Shown here: positions 31,178 to 39,952 of the stretch, in pieces | Layout of the letters: each line of letters opens with the position of its first letter | Position numbering within the stretch: the first letter of the stretch is position 1 | Source: Clostridia bacterium | Lineage (GTDB): Bacteria; CBDUZB01; JAGLHV01 | Direction of reading: 5' to 3' | Assembly (NCBI GenBank): GCA_030595925.1 | Contig: JAUVLC010000003.1 | Location: 1 to 49,088 of the forward strand | Length of the DNA: 49,088 nucleotides | Translations under genes and position numbers: made by a program | Notes under the pieces: generated by a model | The model's database searches: none | Told to the model about the DNA's origin: nothing | What the model saw: the letters and a program-made list of their open reading frames with translations, nothing else

Positions 31178-31624
31178 ATGAAATTTATCTCAAAAGATAT
31201 TTTGTTAATAGAAGATAATATTGATCACAGAGAATTAATTATAAATGAGATTAAAAAAACCAAAGAATTAGTTAATACGATTTATTCGGTGGAAGATGGG
31301 CAGGAAGCGTTAGATTTTTTATTCCGTAAAGGAAAAGATCAGACAGTGAATAAATATTTTGTACTTGGACTTATTATTTTGGATATTCATTTGCCTAAAG
31401 TGAACGGGCTTGAGATTTTAAAGAAGATTAAATTAGATGAGCAATTAAAGACTATTCCGGTACTTGTTTTTACCAGTTCTTCTCATCACCAGGATATGGT
31501 TCAGGCTTATGCTAATTATGCAAATAGTTATGTAATTAAACCGGTTAAAATTGAAGACTTCATTGATAAAATAAAAAAAATAATATTTTACTGGAATTCA
31601 ATTAATTTTTTACCCCTGAAGTAG
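31178..31624 (+). CDS. Single-domain response regulator (Rcp1-like receiver)
   Basis: A 148-aa receiver without an output domain: acidic pocket LLIEDNIDHRELI, phospho-Asp at about 69 in LIILDIHLPKVNGLEIL, switch Thr in VLVFTSSSH and the conserved Lys in SYVIKPVKIEDF. The long loop before the Asp is typical of the Rcp1/phytochrome group. It is the likely partner of the kinase directly upstream, passing phosphate on or acting through protein contact. Confidence 0.92.
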   Translation: MKFISKDILLIEDNIDHRELIINEIKKTKELVNTIYSVEDGQEALDFLFRKGKDQTVNKYFVLGLIILDIHLPKVNGLEILKKIKLDEQLKTIPVLVFTSSSHHQDMVQAYANYANSYVIKPVKIEDFIDKIKKIIFYWNSINFLPLK

Positions 31625-31757
31625 AAATCAAGTTTTCCTTCCTTTTTTCAGAGATACATAATCCGGAATTTACGATTTTTTAATCTTGTGAGTTTTCAGC
31701 CTAATTTTTTTTGTTATGGATAGATTATAGTGCAGATTTTAGTTTTATCCTTTTATC

Positions 31758-31787
31758 TTGACAAGTATTTTTTGTTTCTTGTATAAT
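31758..31787 (+). promoter_or_regulatory. Consensus promoter of the HEAT-repeat gene
   Basis: TTGACA (31758-31763) and TATAAT (31782-31787), both perfect, 18 bp apart. The start codon lies at 31829 behind an AAAAGGAG RBS. Confidence 0.82.
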
Positions 31788-31828
31788 AAAAAGCAATATA
31801 GAAAATAATAGTAAAAGGAGCGAAATTA

Positions 31829-32797
31829 ATGTCATTGAAAAGCAAATTAGGTCTAACGTTGATTTCTTTTTTGATGGTGATGAATGTTGTTTTTTACGGG
31901 TACACGATAGAAGAGGATGTGGAAAAGAATGTTATAACCGAACAAGATGAAGAAACTCAAGACATAGTGGATGTAGAAATAAAAAATAAATCCGAATATA
32001 GTGGATTGATTGAAAAATTACGGGATAAAAAGACTAAAATACGTTTGGCTGCGGTAAGGGAATTAAATAGAATTGGGAAAGAAGAAATAGTATGTTTTTT
32101 AGTTGATGCGCTCAGTGATAGAAAAGTTGGAATTCGGTTAGAGAGTATTGCTGCGTTGGGGAAAATAGGGGGAAAAGAAGCTATTGAAGGTATAATAAAA
32201 AAAGGTTTAACTGATAAAAATAAAAAAGTTCGTTTAATTGCTATTAATTCATTAGTGAAAATTGCCGGGAGATCTGCAATTTTTCCGCTGAAAGAACACT
32301 TGTTGATTGAGGAAGACAGCAAAATAAGGTTTAGAATAATTAATATATTTGCAGTAATAGGAAATGATGATGTTGTTCCTGTGCTGGTTGAATCTTTAAA
32401 TGATTCCAGCTTAAAAAATAGACTAATTGTTGTAAATACTCTTGCTATAATCGGAACTCCTTTGACTGTTTCCGCCTTAGCTAATTCCTTAGAAAATGAA
32501 GTAAACAGAGAAGAAGTTTCGCTTTCTATAATAAAAATTTTGGGGACGATACGCAGTAGAGATTCTGTGCCCGTTTTAATTAGAATGGCTGCTATCAGAG
32601 GAAAGTCGGAGATTAACACAGCGGCAGTTGAAAGTTTAGGAATTATCGGGGATAAAAGAGCGATATCTGTTTTAAACGAATTATTGGTTTATGGTGATAT
32701 AAGGTTGAGGGAGACAGTCAGGGAAGCGATAAATAAAATTTTAACAAAAAATGCTTTAATTAAGCTTAGAAAACGTAAAAGTTTACAAAAAAAATAA
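31829..32797 (+). CDS. HEAT-repeat protein with signal peptide
   Basis: A 322-aa protein. A signal peptide or anchor (LTLISFLMVMNVVFYGYTI) is followed by an acidic spacer and about eight HEAT/PBS-lyase-type repeats, for example IRLAAVRELNRIGKEEIVCF, IRLESIAALGKIGGKEAIE and VRLIAINSLVKIAGRSAIF. These repeats form protein-binding solenoids, so it is probably a periplasmic or envelope scaffold. The C-terminus is basic (LRKRKSLQKK). It has its own strong promoter. The next gene starts 26 bases later. Confidence 0.88.
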   Translation: MSLKSKLGLTLISFLMVMNVVFYGYTIEEDVEKNVITEQDEETQDIVDVEIKNKSEYSGLIEKLRDKKTKIRLAAVRELNRIGKEEIVCFLVDALSDRKVGIRLESIAALGKIGGKEAIEGIIKKGLTDKNKKVRLIAINSLVKIAGRSAIFPLKEHLLIEEDSKIRFRIINIFAVIGNDDVVPVLVESLNDSSLKNRLIVVNTLAIIGTPLTVSALANSLENEVNREEVSLSIIKILGTIRSRDSVPVLIRMAAIRGKSEINTAAVESLGIIGDKRAISVLNELLVYGDIRLRETVREAINKILTKNALIKLRKRKSLQKK

Positions 32798-32823
32798 AAA
32801 AAATAATTTTTCGGGAATAAAAA

Positions 32824-34155
32824 TTGAATAGATACCTTAGTAAAATTAAAGTTTTTCTTATAAAAGATTTATGGGAAATTGAAAATGTTGGAATTTTTAC
32901 CTTTAAATCTTTTTTATACAAACAAATACGCATAATTTTTATGGTTTGGAAGGGTTTTGTAGAAGACAATTGTCCCCTTCATGCTTCTGCATTAACTTTT
33001 ACTACTTTACTTTCTATAGTGCCTTTTTTAGCAGTGCTATTTTCTATTTCCAAAGGATTGGGATTAAAAGTTTTAGAACCACTATTATTAAATGAGACAA
33101 TTACAGGTATAGGTGGAGATGTTGTGAGGTTGCTTGTTTCTTCTGCAAAAAAGACCAATACTACTGCTCTGGGAGCTTTAGGAGGAGGAGTACTTATTAT
33201 AACAGTAGTTAAAATGTTATCTACGGTAGAGAATTCTTTCAATACTATTTGGGGAGTAAAAAGGTCTCGCAGTATACTTAGAAAAACAAGCGATTATCTT
33301 AGTGTGTTGATAGTCGTTCCTGTTTTAATCGCAGCGGCAATGACCGTAACGGCTTTTTTGGAGAATATATCTTTTGCTCAAAAAATTCTAACCCAGGGAA
33401 TGATTAAACAACTAATAATTAACTTTGTTCCTTTTGTTTCTTTGTGGATTGCTTTTATTTCTGTGTATATGTTTATGCCCAACACCAGAGTCAAGATTCA
33501 ACATGCATTGATAGGAGGGGTAATAGCGGGAACAATATGGCAACTTGTTCAGCGGATTTATATTAATTTTGGAATTGGTGTTGCTAAATATAATGCCATT
33601 TATGGAGGATTTGCCCAATTTCCTTTATTTCTTATCTGGTTGTACATTAGTTGGGTAATTGTTCTTCTTGGAGCTGAAATTTCCTTTGCCAATCAAAATG
33701 TAAAAACTTATACCCATGAAAAATGGGCACAATCAGCAAGTTATTCTTTTCGGGAAGAATTAGTTTTATATTTAGTAGCCTTAATCGCTAATAACTTTTA
33801 TTCAGGGTCTCCTCCCTGGACAGTGGAGAGGATTTCGCAAAAATTAAATGTTTCCAGCCGATTAGTTAAAGATATACTCTTTCAGTTGTGTAAAACGGAT
33901 ATTTTACACGAAGTAATTGGTGATATTACATATTATCAACCGGCGGCAGCTTTAGAAAAAATATCTATTGAAAGAGTTTTAAATGAGGTAAAGAATTACG
34001 GAGAAAATCCTTCACAAAAAATAAAAATAGAAAATAAAGATGCTAAATACGTAAAAGAAATAATAAACAATCTTAATCAGGCAAGAAAAAAAAGTTTAAA
34101 TAATATGACCCTTAGAGATTTGGTTTTAGAAGTACAGTTGGATAAAGAAAAATAA
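32824..34155 (+). CDS. YihY/BrkB-family membrane protein with C-terminal winged-helix region
   Basis: A 443-aa protein with the family core: DNCPLHASALTFTTLLSIVPFLAVLFS, recognisable in halves, then ALGGGVLIITVVKMLSTVE, FNTIWGVKRSR and FGIGVAKYNAIYGGFAQFPL and the end of the six-helix core at WVIVLLGAEISFA. The soluble C-terminal part after residue 300 (VERISQKLNVSSRLVKDILF) looks like a winged helix, as in longer BrkB homologues. The family was once called RNase BN but that is not supported; its function is unclear. The start is TTG 32824, with no strong RBS. Confidence 0.88.
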   Translation: MNRYLSKIKVFLIKDLWEIENVGIFTFKSFLYKQIRIIFMVWKGFVEDNCPLHASALTFTTLLSIVPFLAVLFSISKGLGLKVLEPLLLNETITGIGGDVVRLLVSSAKKTNTTALGALGGGVLIITVVKMLSTVENSFNTIWGVKRSRSILRKTSDYLSVLIVVPVLIAAAMTVTAFLENISFAQKILTQGMIKQLIINFVPFVSLWIAFISVYMFMPNTRVKIQHALIGGVIAGTIWQLVQRIYINFGIGVAKYNAIYGGFAQFPLFLIWLYISWVIVLLGAEISFANQNVKTYTHEKWAQSASYSFREELVLYLVALIANNFYSGSPPWTVERISQKLNVSSRLVKDILFQLCKTDILHEVIGDITYYQPAAALEKISIERVLNEVKNYGENPSQKIKIENKDAKYVKEIINNLNQARKKSLNNMTLRDLVLEVQLDKEK

Positions 34156-34283
34156 AGTATATTGGCAAAAGAAAATTTGTAACCTACCGAAAAGAAGATT
34201 TCTTTAATAATATTTTTATTAGAATGGAGGAAAGGGTATTTTGGGTTTATACACGGAGTAAAAAACAATAAAAGAGGAAATAA

Positions 34284-35906
34284 ATGCTAAAAAAAATAAA
34301 GATTTTTAAAACAATATTTTTATTGTTATTTTTGTTTGGTTGTAATCAGAGGGAGAAAGAAAAAAAAATAAATTTTGAGGATAAACCCTGTTACGGAGAT
34401 ATGATTGTTGATGCTTCTATTGGGGATGCCAGTTATTTAAATCCTGTTTTGGCTACTGATGCATCTTCCGGAACTATAAATGATCTCATTTATAATGGAT
34501 TAGTGAAATATGATAAAGATTTAAATTTAGTGGGGGATTTAGCAAAATCATGGAAAGTTTCCGAGGATAGGTTGATTATTACTTTTTACTTACACGAAAA
34601 TGTTATGTGGCATGATGGCGTTCCTTTTACTGCTAATGATGTTAAGTTTACTTACGAGCAGTTAATTAATCCGAAAGTGAAAACTCCTTATTCATCGAAG
34701 TTTGAAGAGGTATCCGAGGTTGAAATTATAGATAAATATACTTTACGGATAACCTATAGAGAACCCTTTTCTCCCGGGCTTTCTTCCTGGGGGATGGGGA
34801 TTATCCCCCGTCATATTTTTCAAAAAGGAGATTTTAATACCCATCCGGCTAATCAGTGTCCCATAGGTACAGGCCCTTATATTTTCAAAGAATGGAAAAG
34901 AGATGAAAAAATTGTTTTGGAGGCAAATCACGAATATTTTAAAGGAAAACCGTATATCAATAAATATGTTTATCGTATTATTCCTGACCAGGCAGTAGAA
35001 TTTTTGGAGTTAAAATCAGGAAATGTTGATATGATGAGCCTGACTCCTCACCAGTACCAAAATGAAACTAATTCCTCCCTGTTTCAAGAGAAATTTAATC
35101 GTTTTCGGTATCCTAATTTTGTATATACTTATCTTGGGTATAATCTCCTTAATCCTCTTTTTAAAGATAAACGGATTCGGCAGGCGATAGCTTATGCTAT
35201 AAATAAAGAAGAGATTATTCAGGGGGTACTTTTAGGTTTGGGAAAACCGGCAACCGGTCCTTTTCCTCCTCTTTCCTGGGCATATAACCCAGCGGTAAAA
35301 CAGTATCCGTATGATATTGATAAAGCAAAAAAGATTTTGAATGAAATAGGATGGAAAGATACAAATAACGATGGAATTTTGGATAAGAACGGGAAAAAGT
35401 TTGAATTTACTATTACCACTAATCAGGGTAATAAAATGAGGGCGCTTTGTGCTGAGATTATTCAGGCTAATTTAAGTAAAATAGGAATAAAAATAAAAAT
35501 TCATATTATAGAATGGAGTTCTTTTATTCATCAGTATATAGATAAGAAGAAATTTGAAGCAATTATTTTGGGCTGGTCATTATCCCTTGATCCTGATTGT
35601 TATAGTATTTGGCATTCCAGTCAAATGAAGGAAGATAAATACAATTTTATTTCTTATAAAAATGAAGAAGTTGATAAACTTTTAGTAAAGGGAAGAAGAG
35701 TTTTTGACCAGGAAAAAAGAAAAGAGATTTATTATCGTATTCATGCTATTCTTGCGGAGGAACAGCCCTATACTTTTTTATATGTAGGGGATGCCTTGCC
35801 GGTGGTACATAATAGATTTTATGGGATAAAGATTGCTCCTTCAGGTATTGGATATAATTTTATTAAGTGGTATGTGCCTAAAAGTTTGCAAAAATATACT
35901 CCATAG
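34284..35906 (+). CDS. Peptide/nickel ABC transporter substrate-binding lipoprotein (SBP family 5)
   Basis: A 540-aa protein with a lipobox, LLFLFGC, so it is anchored by a lipidated Cys. The family 5 pattern is clear: DASIGDASYLNPVLATDASS, VSEDRLIITFYLHENVMWHDG, PFTANDVKFTYE, GTGPYIFKEW, FKDKRIRQAIAYAINKEEI and YNFISYKNEEVDKLL. It captures oligopeptides or similar ligands in the periplasm for an ABC importer. The matching permeases and ATPases (43921-47613) are 8 kb downstream, separated by core genes and an IS, an unusual split. RBS AAGAGGAAAT precedes the ATG. Confidence 0.93.
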   Translation: MLKKIKIFKTIFLLLFLFGCNQREKEKKINFEDKPCYGDMIVDASIGDASYLNPVLATDASSGTINDLIYNGLVKYDKDLNLVGDLAKSWKVSEDRLIITFYLHENVMWHDGVPFTANDVKFTYEQLINPKVKTPYSSKFEEVSEVEIIDKYTLRITYREPFSPGLSSWGMGIIPRHIFQKGDFNTHPANQCPIGTGPYIFKEWKRDEKIVLEANHEYFKGKPYINKYVYRIIPDQAVEFLELKSGNVDMMSLTPHQYQNETNSSLFQEKFNRFRYPNFVYTYLGYNLLNPLFKDKRIRQAIAYAINKEEIIQGVLLGLGKPATGPFPPLSWAYNPAVKQYPYDIDKAKKILNEIGWKDTNNDGILDKNGKKFEFTITTNQGNKMRALCAEIIQANLSKIGIKIKIHIIEWSSFIHQYIDKKKFEAIILGWSLSLDPDCYSIWHSSQMKEDKYNFISYKNEEVDKLLVKGRRVFDQEKRKEIYYRIHAILAEEQPYTFLYVGDALPVVHNRFYGIKIAPSGIGYNFIKWYVPKSLQKYTP

Positions 35907-35972
35907 GCACAAAAAACAAATTTCATAAAAATTGATATTTTTTGGACAGTTTTAATATAATCTATATATTAA

Positions 35973-36053
35973 ATTATCTGATGAGGGAACAATTATCTAA
36001 TATATTGGATGATAGTTTAAAAAATTGGGATAAAATATGAAGAAGAATATTTT
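35973..36053 (+). repeat. Decayed copy of the MNT-gene leader (copy 1)
   Basis: ATTATCTGATGAGGGAACAA, then the operator ATCTAATATATTGGAT (35995-36010), then AAAAAATTGGGATAAAATAT and GAAGAAGAATATT. This resembles the real leader and first codons of the MNT gene 98 bases downstream, but the ORF is lost. The same block recurs past the IS at 38680-38770. Confidence 0.75.
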
Positions 36054-36075
36054 TTATAAAATCTGATTAAATTAC

Positions 36076-36108
36076 TTGACAATAAAACGATTATCTAATA
36101 TATTGGAT
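36076..36108 (+). promoter_or_regulatory. Promoter and operator of the MNT-HEPN module
   Basis: TTGACA (36076-36081) and TATATT (36099-36104) with 17 bp between. The near-palindrome ATCTAATATATTGGAT (36093-36108) covers the -10. Identical sequences lie at 35995-36010 and 38702-38717. The winged-helix part of the MNT protein is the likely repressor. Confidence 0.75.
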
Positions 36109-36133
36109 GATAGTTCAAAAAATTGGGAGAAAC

Positions 36134-36676
36134 ATGAAAAAGAAAGATATTCTTGTTGCTACGAATGCACAAAAGATATTATATTTTCTTATAGGTCATC
36201 CGATTCGAAATTTCCTCGAGACTGAAATTCAAAAAGCAGTAAAAATTAGCAAATCCGGTGTTAATTATGCACTTCGTGATCTTATTACTACAGATTTTAT
36301 TTTTCGAATTAAACGAGGAAAAACTTTTTTTTATACGCTCAATCATAAAAACCTTATTGTTAAACAACTCAAAATAATAGGAACAATAAACCAGTTAAAT
36401 GGCTTTCTGCAGAAATTAAGATCATTATCGTCAAGAATAATTATTTTTGGCAGTTCGAGCAGAGGAGAAGATACTCCCGATAGTGATATAGATTTATTGA
36501 TTATTAGCCGCAGCAAAGATTTGGTAATGGAACAAATTAAGCGTTATAGAAATAAAAGAAAAATCCAGGGTATAATTTATTCCAATTTGAATTTCATTGA
36601 AAAGAAAAAAACAGATCCTATTTTTTATGAACAGGTAAATAAAGGAATTGTCTTATGGGAAGGGGAAGAGCTATGA
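36134..36676 (+). CDS. MNT nucleotidyltransferase with N-terminal winged helix (antitoxin)
   Basis: About 180 aa from ATG 36134, chosen because GGGAG lies at 36125-36129; an upstream in-frame ATG lies inside the operator. The N-terminal winged helix is NAQKILYFLIGHPIRNFLET, VKISKSGVNYALRDLITT and RIKRGKTFFYTLNHK. The catalytic motif follows near residue 105: IIFGSSSRGEDTPDSDIDLLII (GSxxRG...DxD). MNT proteins counter HEPN toxins by adding AMP residues. The gene overlaps the HEPN start (ATGA), the usual coupled layout. Confidence 0.88.
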   Translation: MKKKDILVATNAQKILYFLIGHPIRNFLETEIQKAVKISKSGVNYALRDLITTDFIFRIKRGKTFFYTLNHKNLIVKQLKIIGTINQLNGFLQKLRSLSSRIIIFGSSSRGEDTPDSDIDLLIISRSKDLVMEQIKRYRNKRKIQGIIYSNLNFIEKKKTDPIFYEQVNKGIVLWEGEEL

Positions 36677-37104
36677 CCTTTGAAGAATGTTTGAAAAAAA
36701 GTAGGATAAAAGAATTTTCTCAGGGGAAAGCCCTGGTTCTAAAAGAACTGAAAACTGCCGAACAAGACCTCATAGATGGAAAAGAAGGATTCAAACGGGA
36801 AAAATACAAATGGACAACTATCCAGAGTTATTATGCCATGTTTCATTCTGCACGAGCTCTTTTATATAATAATAATTATCGTGAAAAAAGCCACCACTGT
36901 CTGATTGTTGCTTTGAGAAAGCTCTATGTTGATAGCGGGAAACTATCGGCATATTTTATTGAGGCCTTACAAAAAGGTAAAGCACTGCGGGAAGATGCAG
37001 ACTATTATGGTGACTGGTCAAAGGTTGGCTCTAATGAAATGTTGAAACTTGCCGAAGAATTTTTAGACAAAGCAAAAGAGCTTGTGCACATAGAACATGA
37101 ATAA
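36673..37104 (+). CDS. HEPN-domain toxin (RNase)
   Basis: About 143 aa from ATG 36673, overlapping the MNT stop as ATGA, with AAGGGGAAG before it. It is all-helical and HEPN-like: [34 protein letters not shown] and [16 protein letters not shown] (about residue 68) gives the Rx4-6H active-site motif of HEPN RNases. Together with the MNT gene it forms a type VII-like toxin-antitoxin pair. A radC fragment starts 8 bases before its stop. Confidence 0.87.
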   Translation: MTFEECLKKSRIKEFSQGKALVLKELKTAEQDLIDGKEGFKREKYKWTTIQSYYAMFHSARALLYNNNYREKSHHCLIVALRKLYVDSGKLSAYFIEALQKGKALREDADYYGDWSKVGSNEMLKLAEEFLDKAKELVHIEHE

Positions 37105-37276
37105 CAAAAAGATATACCCAAAAGCTATTCGTAATTGGCCGGAAGACGATAGACCCAGAGAAAAGTTGTTGAAATATGGGGAACATAGTTTGAGTAATGC
37201 AGAATTATTGGCTATTCTTATCAGAATAGGGAAACTTGCTCAAGTTTGTAGCAACTTTTTAAGGAATCTAATGTAA
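37097..37276 (+). pseudogene. radC: radC 5' fragment cut by an IS
   Basis: The frame overlaps the end of the HEPN gene by 8 bases and reads [20 protein letters not shown] and [15 protein letters not shown], the unmistakable RadC N-terminus. It is truncated at 37230 by the IS and ends as a short chimera at 37274-37276. The JAMM-domain part (about 170 aa) is not found on the far side of the IS, where a copy of the MNT leader lies instead. So more than simple insertion took place. Confidence 0.88.
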
Positions 37277-38653
37277 TTATAAAGAGATTTATAAGAAATT
37301 CGTGTTTTAAATTAAAATTGACTTAAATATTTCGTTCTTTGGTATAATTTCAAGTGATCTTGTAAGCCTTTAATAGTTCTAAAACCATATCTTGATTTCT
37401 CCCAAGATCGCACTATTTTAATTAAATTTTCAGCATTACCAGATCTTAAAACATCTGGTTCTTTCAAGAAAGTAAACATATAATGACAGGTTGCTGTATT
37501 CATAAACAAGCGAATAATTTTTTTGAAATAAATATTCTTTTTGTGCCATTTTTCATAGTAAAGTTGGTTTTTTTTGTCATAAGCTTCTTGTTGAGTTTTT
37601 GATTTTTCACATATATTACGGATTCGATCTTTGAAAATTAGAACATCTTCAATAATTGTGCCTTTGTGAATCTTCCGAAGTTCTTGGATTTTCTCTGTTC
37701 TTTTTTCCGTCATCTTTTTATGATTGTTAAAATTTGTAAGGAGAATTTTTCGGTGATTCCAAAGATCAATAGCCAGGACATTAAATTCGTTCTCTTTTAA
37801 TGATTTACAGTACTCTTTTATTGTTTTCTCAAGATGACGGTTAATGTCCTGCCAAATGTGGAAGTAATCATATTGAATTTTGGCCTTAGGATAAACTTCT
37901 TTAATAGCAATAGGGAAAGACTTCCACATATCAACAATAAAACACTTAACTTCTTCTATACCAAGTTCTTTGAGTTTCTTAAGGTATTTTACTACCTCGT
38001 TTTTATCTTGGCTTTTAACACTGTCTATATAAAGAATATGTCCTTTAATTCTATCTGAAATTATCAAAGCCTTATTCTTTGACCGTTTAGGATTAAGATC
38101 GTCTAAACAAAGCACTTTAGAAGGAGATAGTTGATGAATCAGATCTTTGAAATTCAAGCTATCTGCTTCCCGATGTTTCCAGCGATCTATTGTTTGTCGA
38201 GAGCCAGTAGTATTCAAAGAACGAGAAAAACGGTTTTTTATCTTCTGAGAAGGAATATTATCAATTATATTTGAAGCTATGGCTTCACGGATAATTCTAT
38301 CCGTAGCTTTTTGATATTTAGTTATTCCTTTTATTGGAAGAGAAAAACTTTTAATGCTACAATCAGAATTTAAACATTTAGCCATTACAACTTGCACCTT
38401 AAGTAAAACTGGTTTATTAAGATTAAAATCTTTTACTGTCTTCCAGTGTTCTTTCTCTTTTTTGAAAGGTTGTTTTATACCACAAGAAGGACAATAACAG
38501 TGTTTTGGAATTCGGGTCTTTACAATTTTAATTTTTGACATTGGTAGATCCTCTTTTTAAAAAAAAGTCTACCAATTTATATTTCAAAGAGCAAAATTAA
38601 TCTTATAATTTTTCAGTATTTTTAAAAAGTTGCTACAAACTTGAGTAAGTTTC
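37231..38653 (-). mobile_element. ISL3-family insertion sequence (1,423 bp)
   Basis: The terminal inverted repeats are 32 bases with one mismatch: 37231-37262 begins GAAACTTGCTCAAGTTTGTA, and 38622-38653 is its complement. One transposase gene lies on the - strand. The flanks GAATAGG and TAGTTTTA show no 8-bp target duplication, unusual for ISL3, so recombination or deletion has removed one original flank. Two solo ends of the same kind are at 19852-19884 and 29068-29100. Confidence 0.92.
37312..38541 (-). CDS. ISL3-family transposase
   Basis: A 409-aa intact protein. The N-terminal zinc finger of ISL3 transposases shows HCYCPSCGIKQPF and a second pair, KCLNSDCSI. A helix-turn-helix region (SLNTTGSRQTIDRWKHRE) follows. 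The DDE catalytic residues lie in LCLDDLNPKRSKNKALI, CFIVDMWKSFPIAI and SGNAENLIKIVRSWEKSRYGFRT. The RYGFRTIKGLQDHLKLY end is typical. It fills the IS almost wholly. A weak AGGATC-type site precedes the ATG (38541). Confidence 0.95.
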   Translation of the reverse strand: MSKIKIVKTRIPKHCYCPSCGIKQPFKKEKEHWKTVKDFNLNKPVLLKVQVVMAKCLNSDCSIKSFSLPIKGITKYQKATDRIIREAIASNIIDNIPSQKIKNRFSRSLNTTGSRQTIDRWKHREADSLNFKDLIHQLSPSKVLCLDDLNPKRSKNKALIISDRIKGHILYIDSVKSQDKNEVVKYLKKLKELGIEEVKCFIVDMWKSFPIAIKEVYPKAKIQYDYFHIWQDINRHLEKTIKEYCKSLKENEFNVLAIDLWNHRKILLTNFNNHKKMTEKRTEKIQELRKIHKGTIIEDVLIFKDRIRNICEKSKTQQEAYDKKNQLYYEKWHKKNIYFKKIIRLFMNTATCHYMFTFLKEPDVLRSGNAENLIKIVRSWEKSRYGFRTIKGLQDHLKLYQRTKYLSQF

Positions 38654-38655
38654 TA

Positions 38656-38770
38656 GTTTTAATATATAGATTATACTAAATTATCTGATGAGGGAACAAT
38701 TATCTAATATATTGGATGATAGTTAAAAAAATTGGGAGAAAACAGGAAGAAGAAAAATATTCTTATTTAT
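38656..38770 (+). repeat. Displaced copy of the MNT-gene leader (copy 3)
   Basis: About 110 bases directly right of the IS resemble 35950-36055: TTATCTGATGAGGGAACAAT, the operator ATCTAATATATTGGAT (38702-38717), then AATTGGGAGAAAACAGGAAG with the start codon ATG changed to AGG. It contains no gene. This places leader copies on both sides of the MNT-HEPN-radC'-IS block. Confidence 0.78.
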
Positions 38771-38850
38771 AGAGATATTCAAGTATAGATTATTCAATCC
38801 GGGATTTTCTTTTTCGATACTAAATCTACTCTCATAAAAAAGGTTTTTGA

Positions 38851-38879
38851 TTGACAAGGAATGATATTTTTTGTATTAT
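38851..38879 (+). promoter_or_regulatory. Promoter of glmU
   Basis: TTGACA (38851-38856) and TATTAT (38874-38879), 17 bp apart, about 45 bases before the ATG at 38924. It is probably the promoter for the glmU-prs-rplY-pth run. The IS ends about 200 bases upstream and leaves it intact. Confidence 0.75.
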
Positions 38880-38923
38880 AACACCGCTAAAAAGGGTGAT
38901 TTTGAATTTGAAGTAGGGATAAA

Positions 38924-39952
38924 ATGGAAAAAGATTTAGCTGTTATTGTTCTTGCCGCCGGAAAAGGTACACGGATGAAATCAGATTTGCCCAAGGTTTT
39001 ACATCGATTGTGCGGCAGATTGATGATTGGGTATGTTTTGCAAACGATTCACAAATTAGGAAGCGGGAAATTTTTTTTAATCGTGGGGCATAAAAAAGAA
39101 CAGGTTGAAAGAAAAATTAAAGAGGAGTTTCCCTATCTTTATAATGAATTTAGTTTTGTATTTCAAAAAGAACTTTTAGGTTCAGGGCACGCAGTACTTC
39201 AAACAGAAAAAAACCTTAAAAATTTTAAAGGTTGTGTTTTAATAATAAGTGGGGATGTCCCGTTAATTGAGAAAGAAACTTTGGTAAAGTTAGTTAAACA
39301 GCATAAAAAGGAAAAAAATGTTGCGACTATTCTTACTACTCAGATAGAAAACCCATTTTCTTATGGGAGAATAATTCGTAGTAGAAATAATAAAGTGGAA
39401 GGAATTGTAGAAGAAAAAGACGCGTCTTTCAGCCAAAAAACGATAAAAGAAATAAATAGTGGAATTTATTGTTTTTCGGCCAGGCTTCTCTTTGAGTCTT
39501 TGCCTTTAGTGCGTTGTGCTAATAAAAAAGGGGAATATTATCTTACGGATGTAATAAGAATATTAAAAGAAAAAGGAAATAAAATCGGGGCTTGTAAAAT
39601 AGAGGATGGAGGACAGGTTATAGGTATTAACGATAGAATAAATTTAGCTTGTGCCGAACAGATGATACAACAAAAAATCCTGAAAAAATTAATGTTAAAA
39701 GGTGTAACTATTATTAATCCGCAGGAAACTTATATTGATGATTCGGTAAAGATTGGAAAAGATACGATTGTTTTTCCTGGTGTAAATATTCAGGGAAATA
39801 CACGAATCGGGGAAAATTGTTATATAGGACCTTGTACAATAATAAAAGATTCTTGTTTGGGAAATGGGGTTAAGGTTCAAATTAGTGTTTTAGAGAAAAC
39901 TAAAATTTCTTCTAAAACCAGCGTAGTCCCTTTTTCTTACATACAAGGTTAA
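38924..39952 (+). CDS. glmU: GlmU-type UDP-GlcNAc pyrophosphorylase, C-terminally short
   Basis: The uridylyltransferase domain is complete: VIVLAAGKGTRMKSDLPKVLH, LLGSGHAVLQTE, ISGDVPLIEKETL, ILTTQIENPFSYGRIIR, EINSGIYCF and YLTDVIRIL. Only about 90 residues of the left-handed beta-helix follow (VTIINPQETYIDDSVKIGKDT and similar hexapeptides), ending KTSVVPFSYIQG. At 342 aa it is some 110 aa shorter than standard GlmU and lacks the C-terminal acetyltransferase active site. It should make UDP-GlcNAc from GlcNAc-1-P, with acetylation done elsewhere. The RBS is weak (TAGGGA). Confidence 0.88.
   Translation: MEKDLAVIVLAAGKGTRMKSDLPKVLHRLCGRLMIGYVLQTIHKLGSGKFFLIVGHKKEQVERKIKEEFPYLYNEFSFVFQKELLGSGHAVLQTEKNLKNFKGCVLIISGDVPLIEKETLVKLVKQHKKEKNVATILTTQIENPFSYGRIIRSRNNKVEGIVEEKDASFSQKTIKEINSGIYCFSARLLFESLPLVRCANKKGEYYLTDVIRILKEKGNKIGACKIEDGGQVIGINDRINLACAEQMIQQKILKKLMLKGVTIINPQETYIDDSVKIGKDTIVFPGVNIQGNTRIGENCYIGPCTIIKDSCLGNGVKVQISVLEKTKISSKTSVVPFSYIQG

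Noticed and set aside
32824-34155. Ribonuclease BN assignment for the BrkB-like protein
   Set aside because: The old name rests on a mistaken gene assignment; the protein is a polytopic membrane protein with no nuclease motif.
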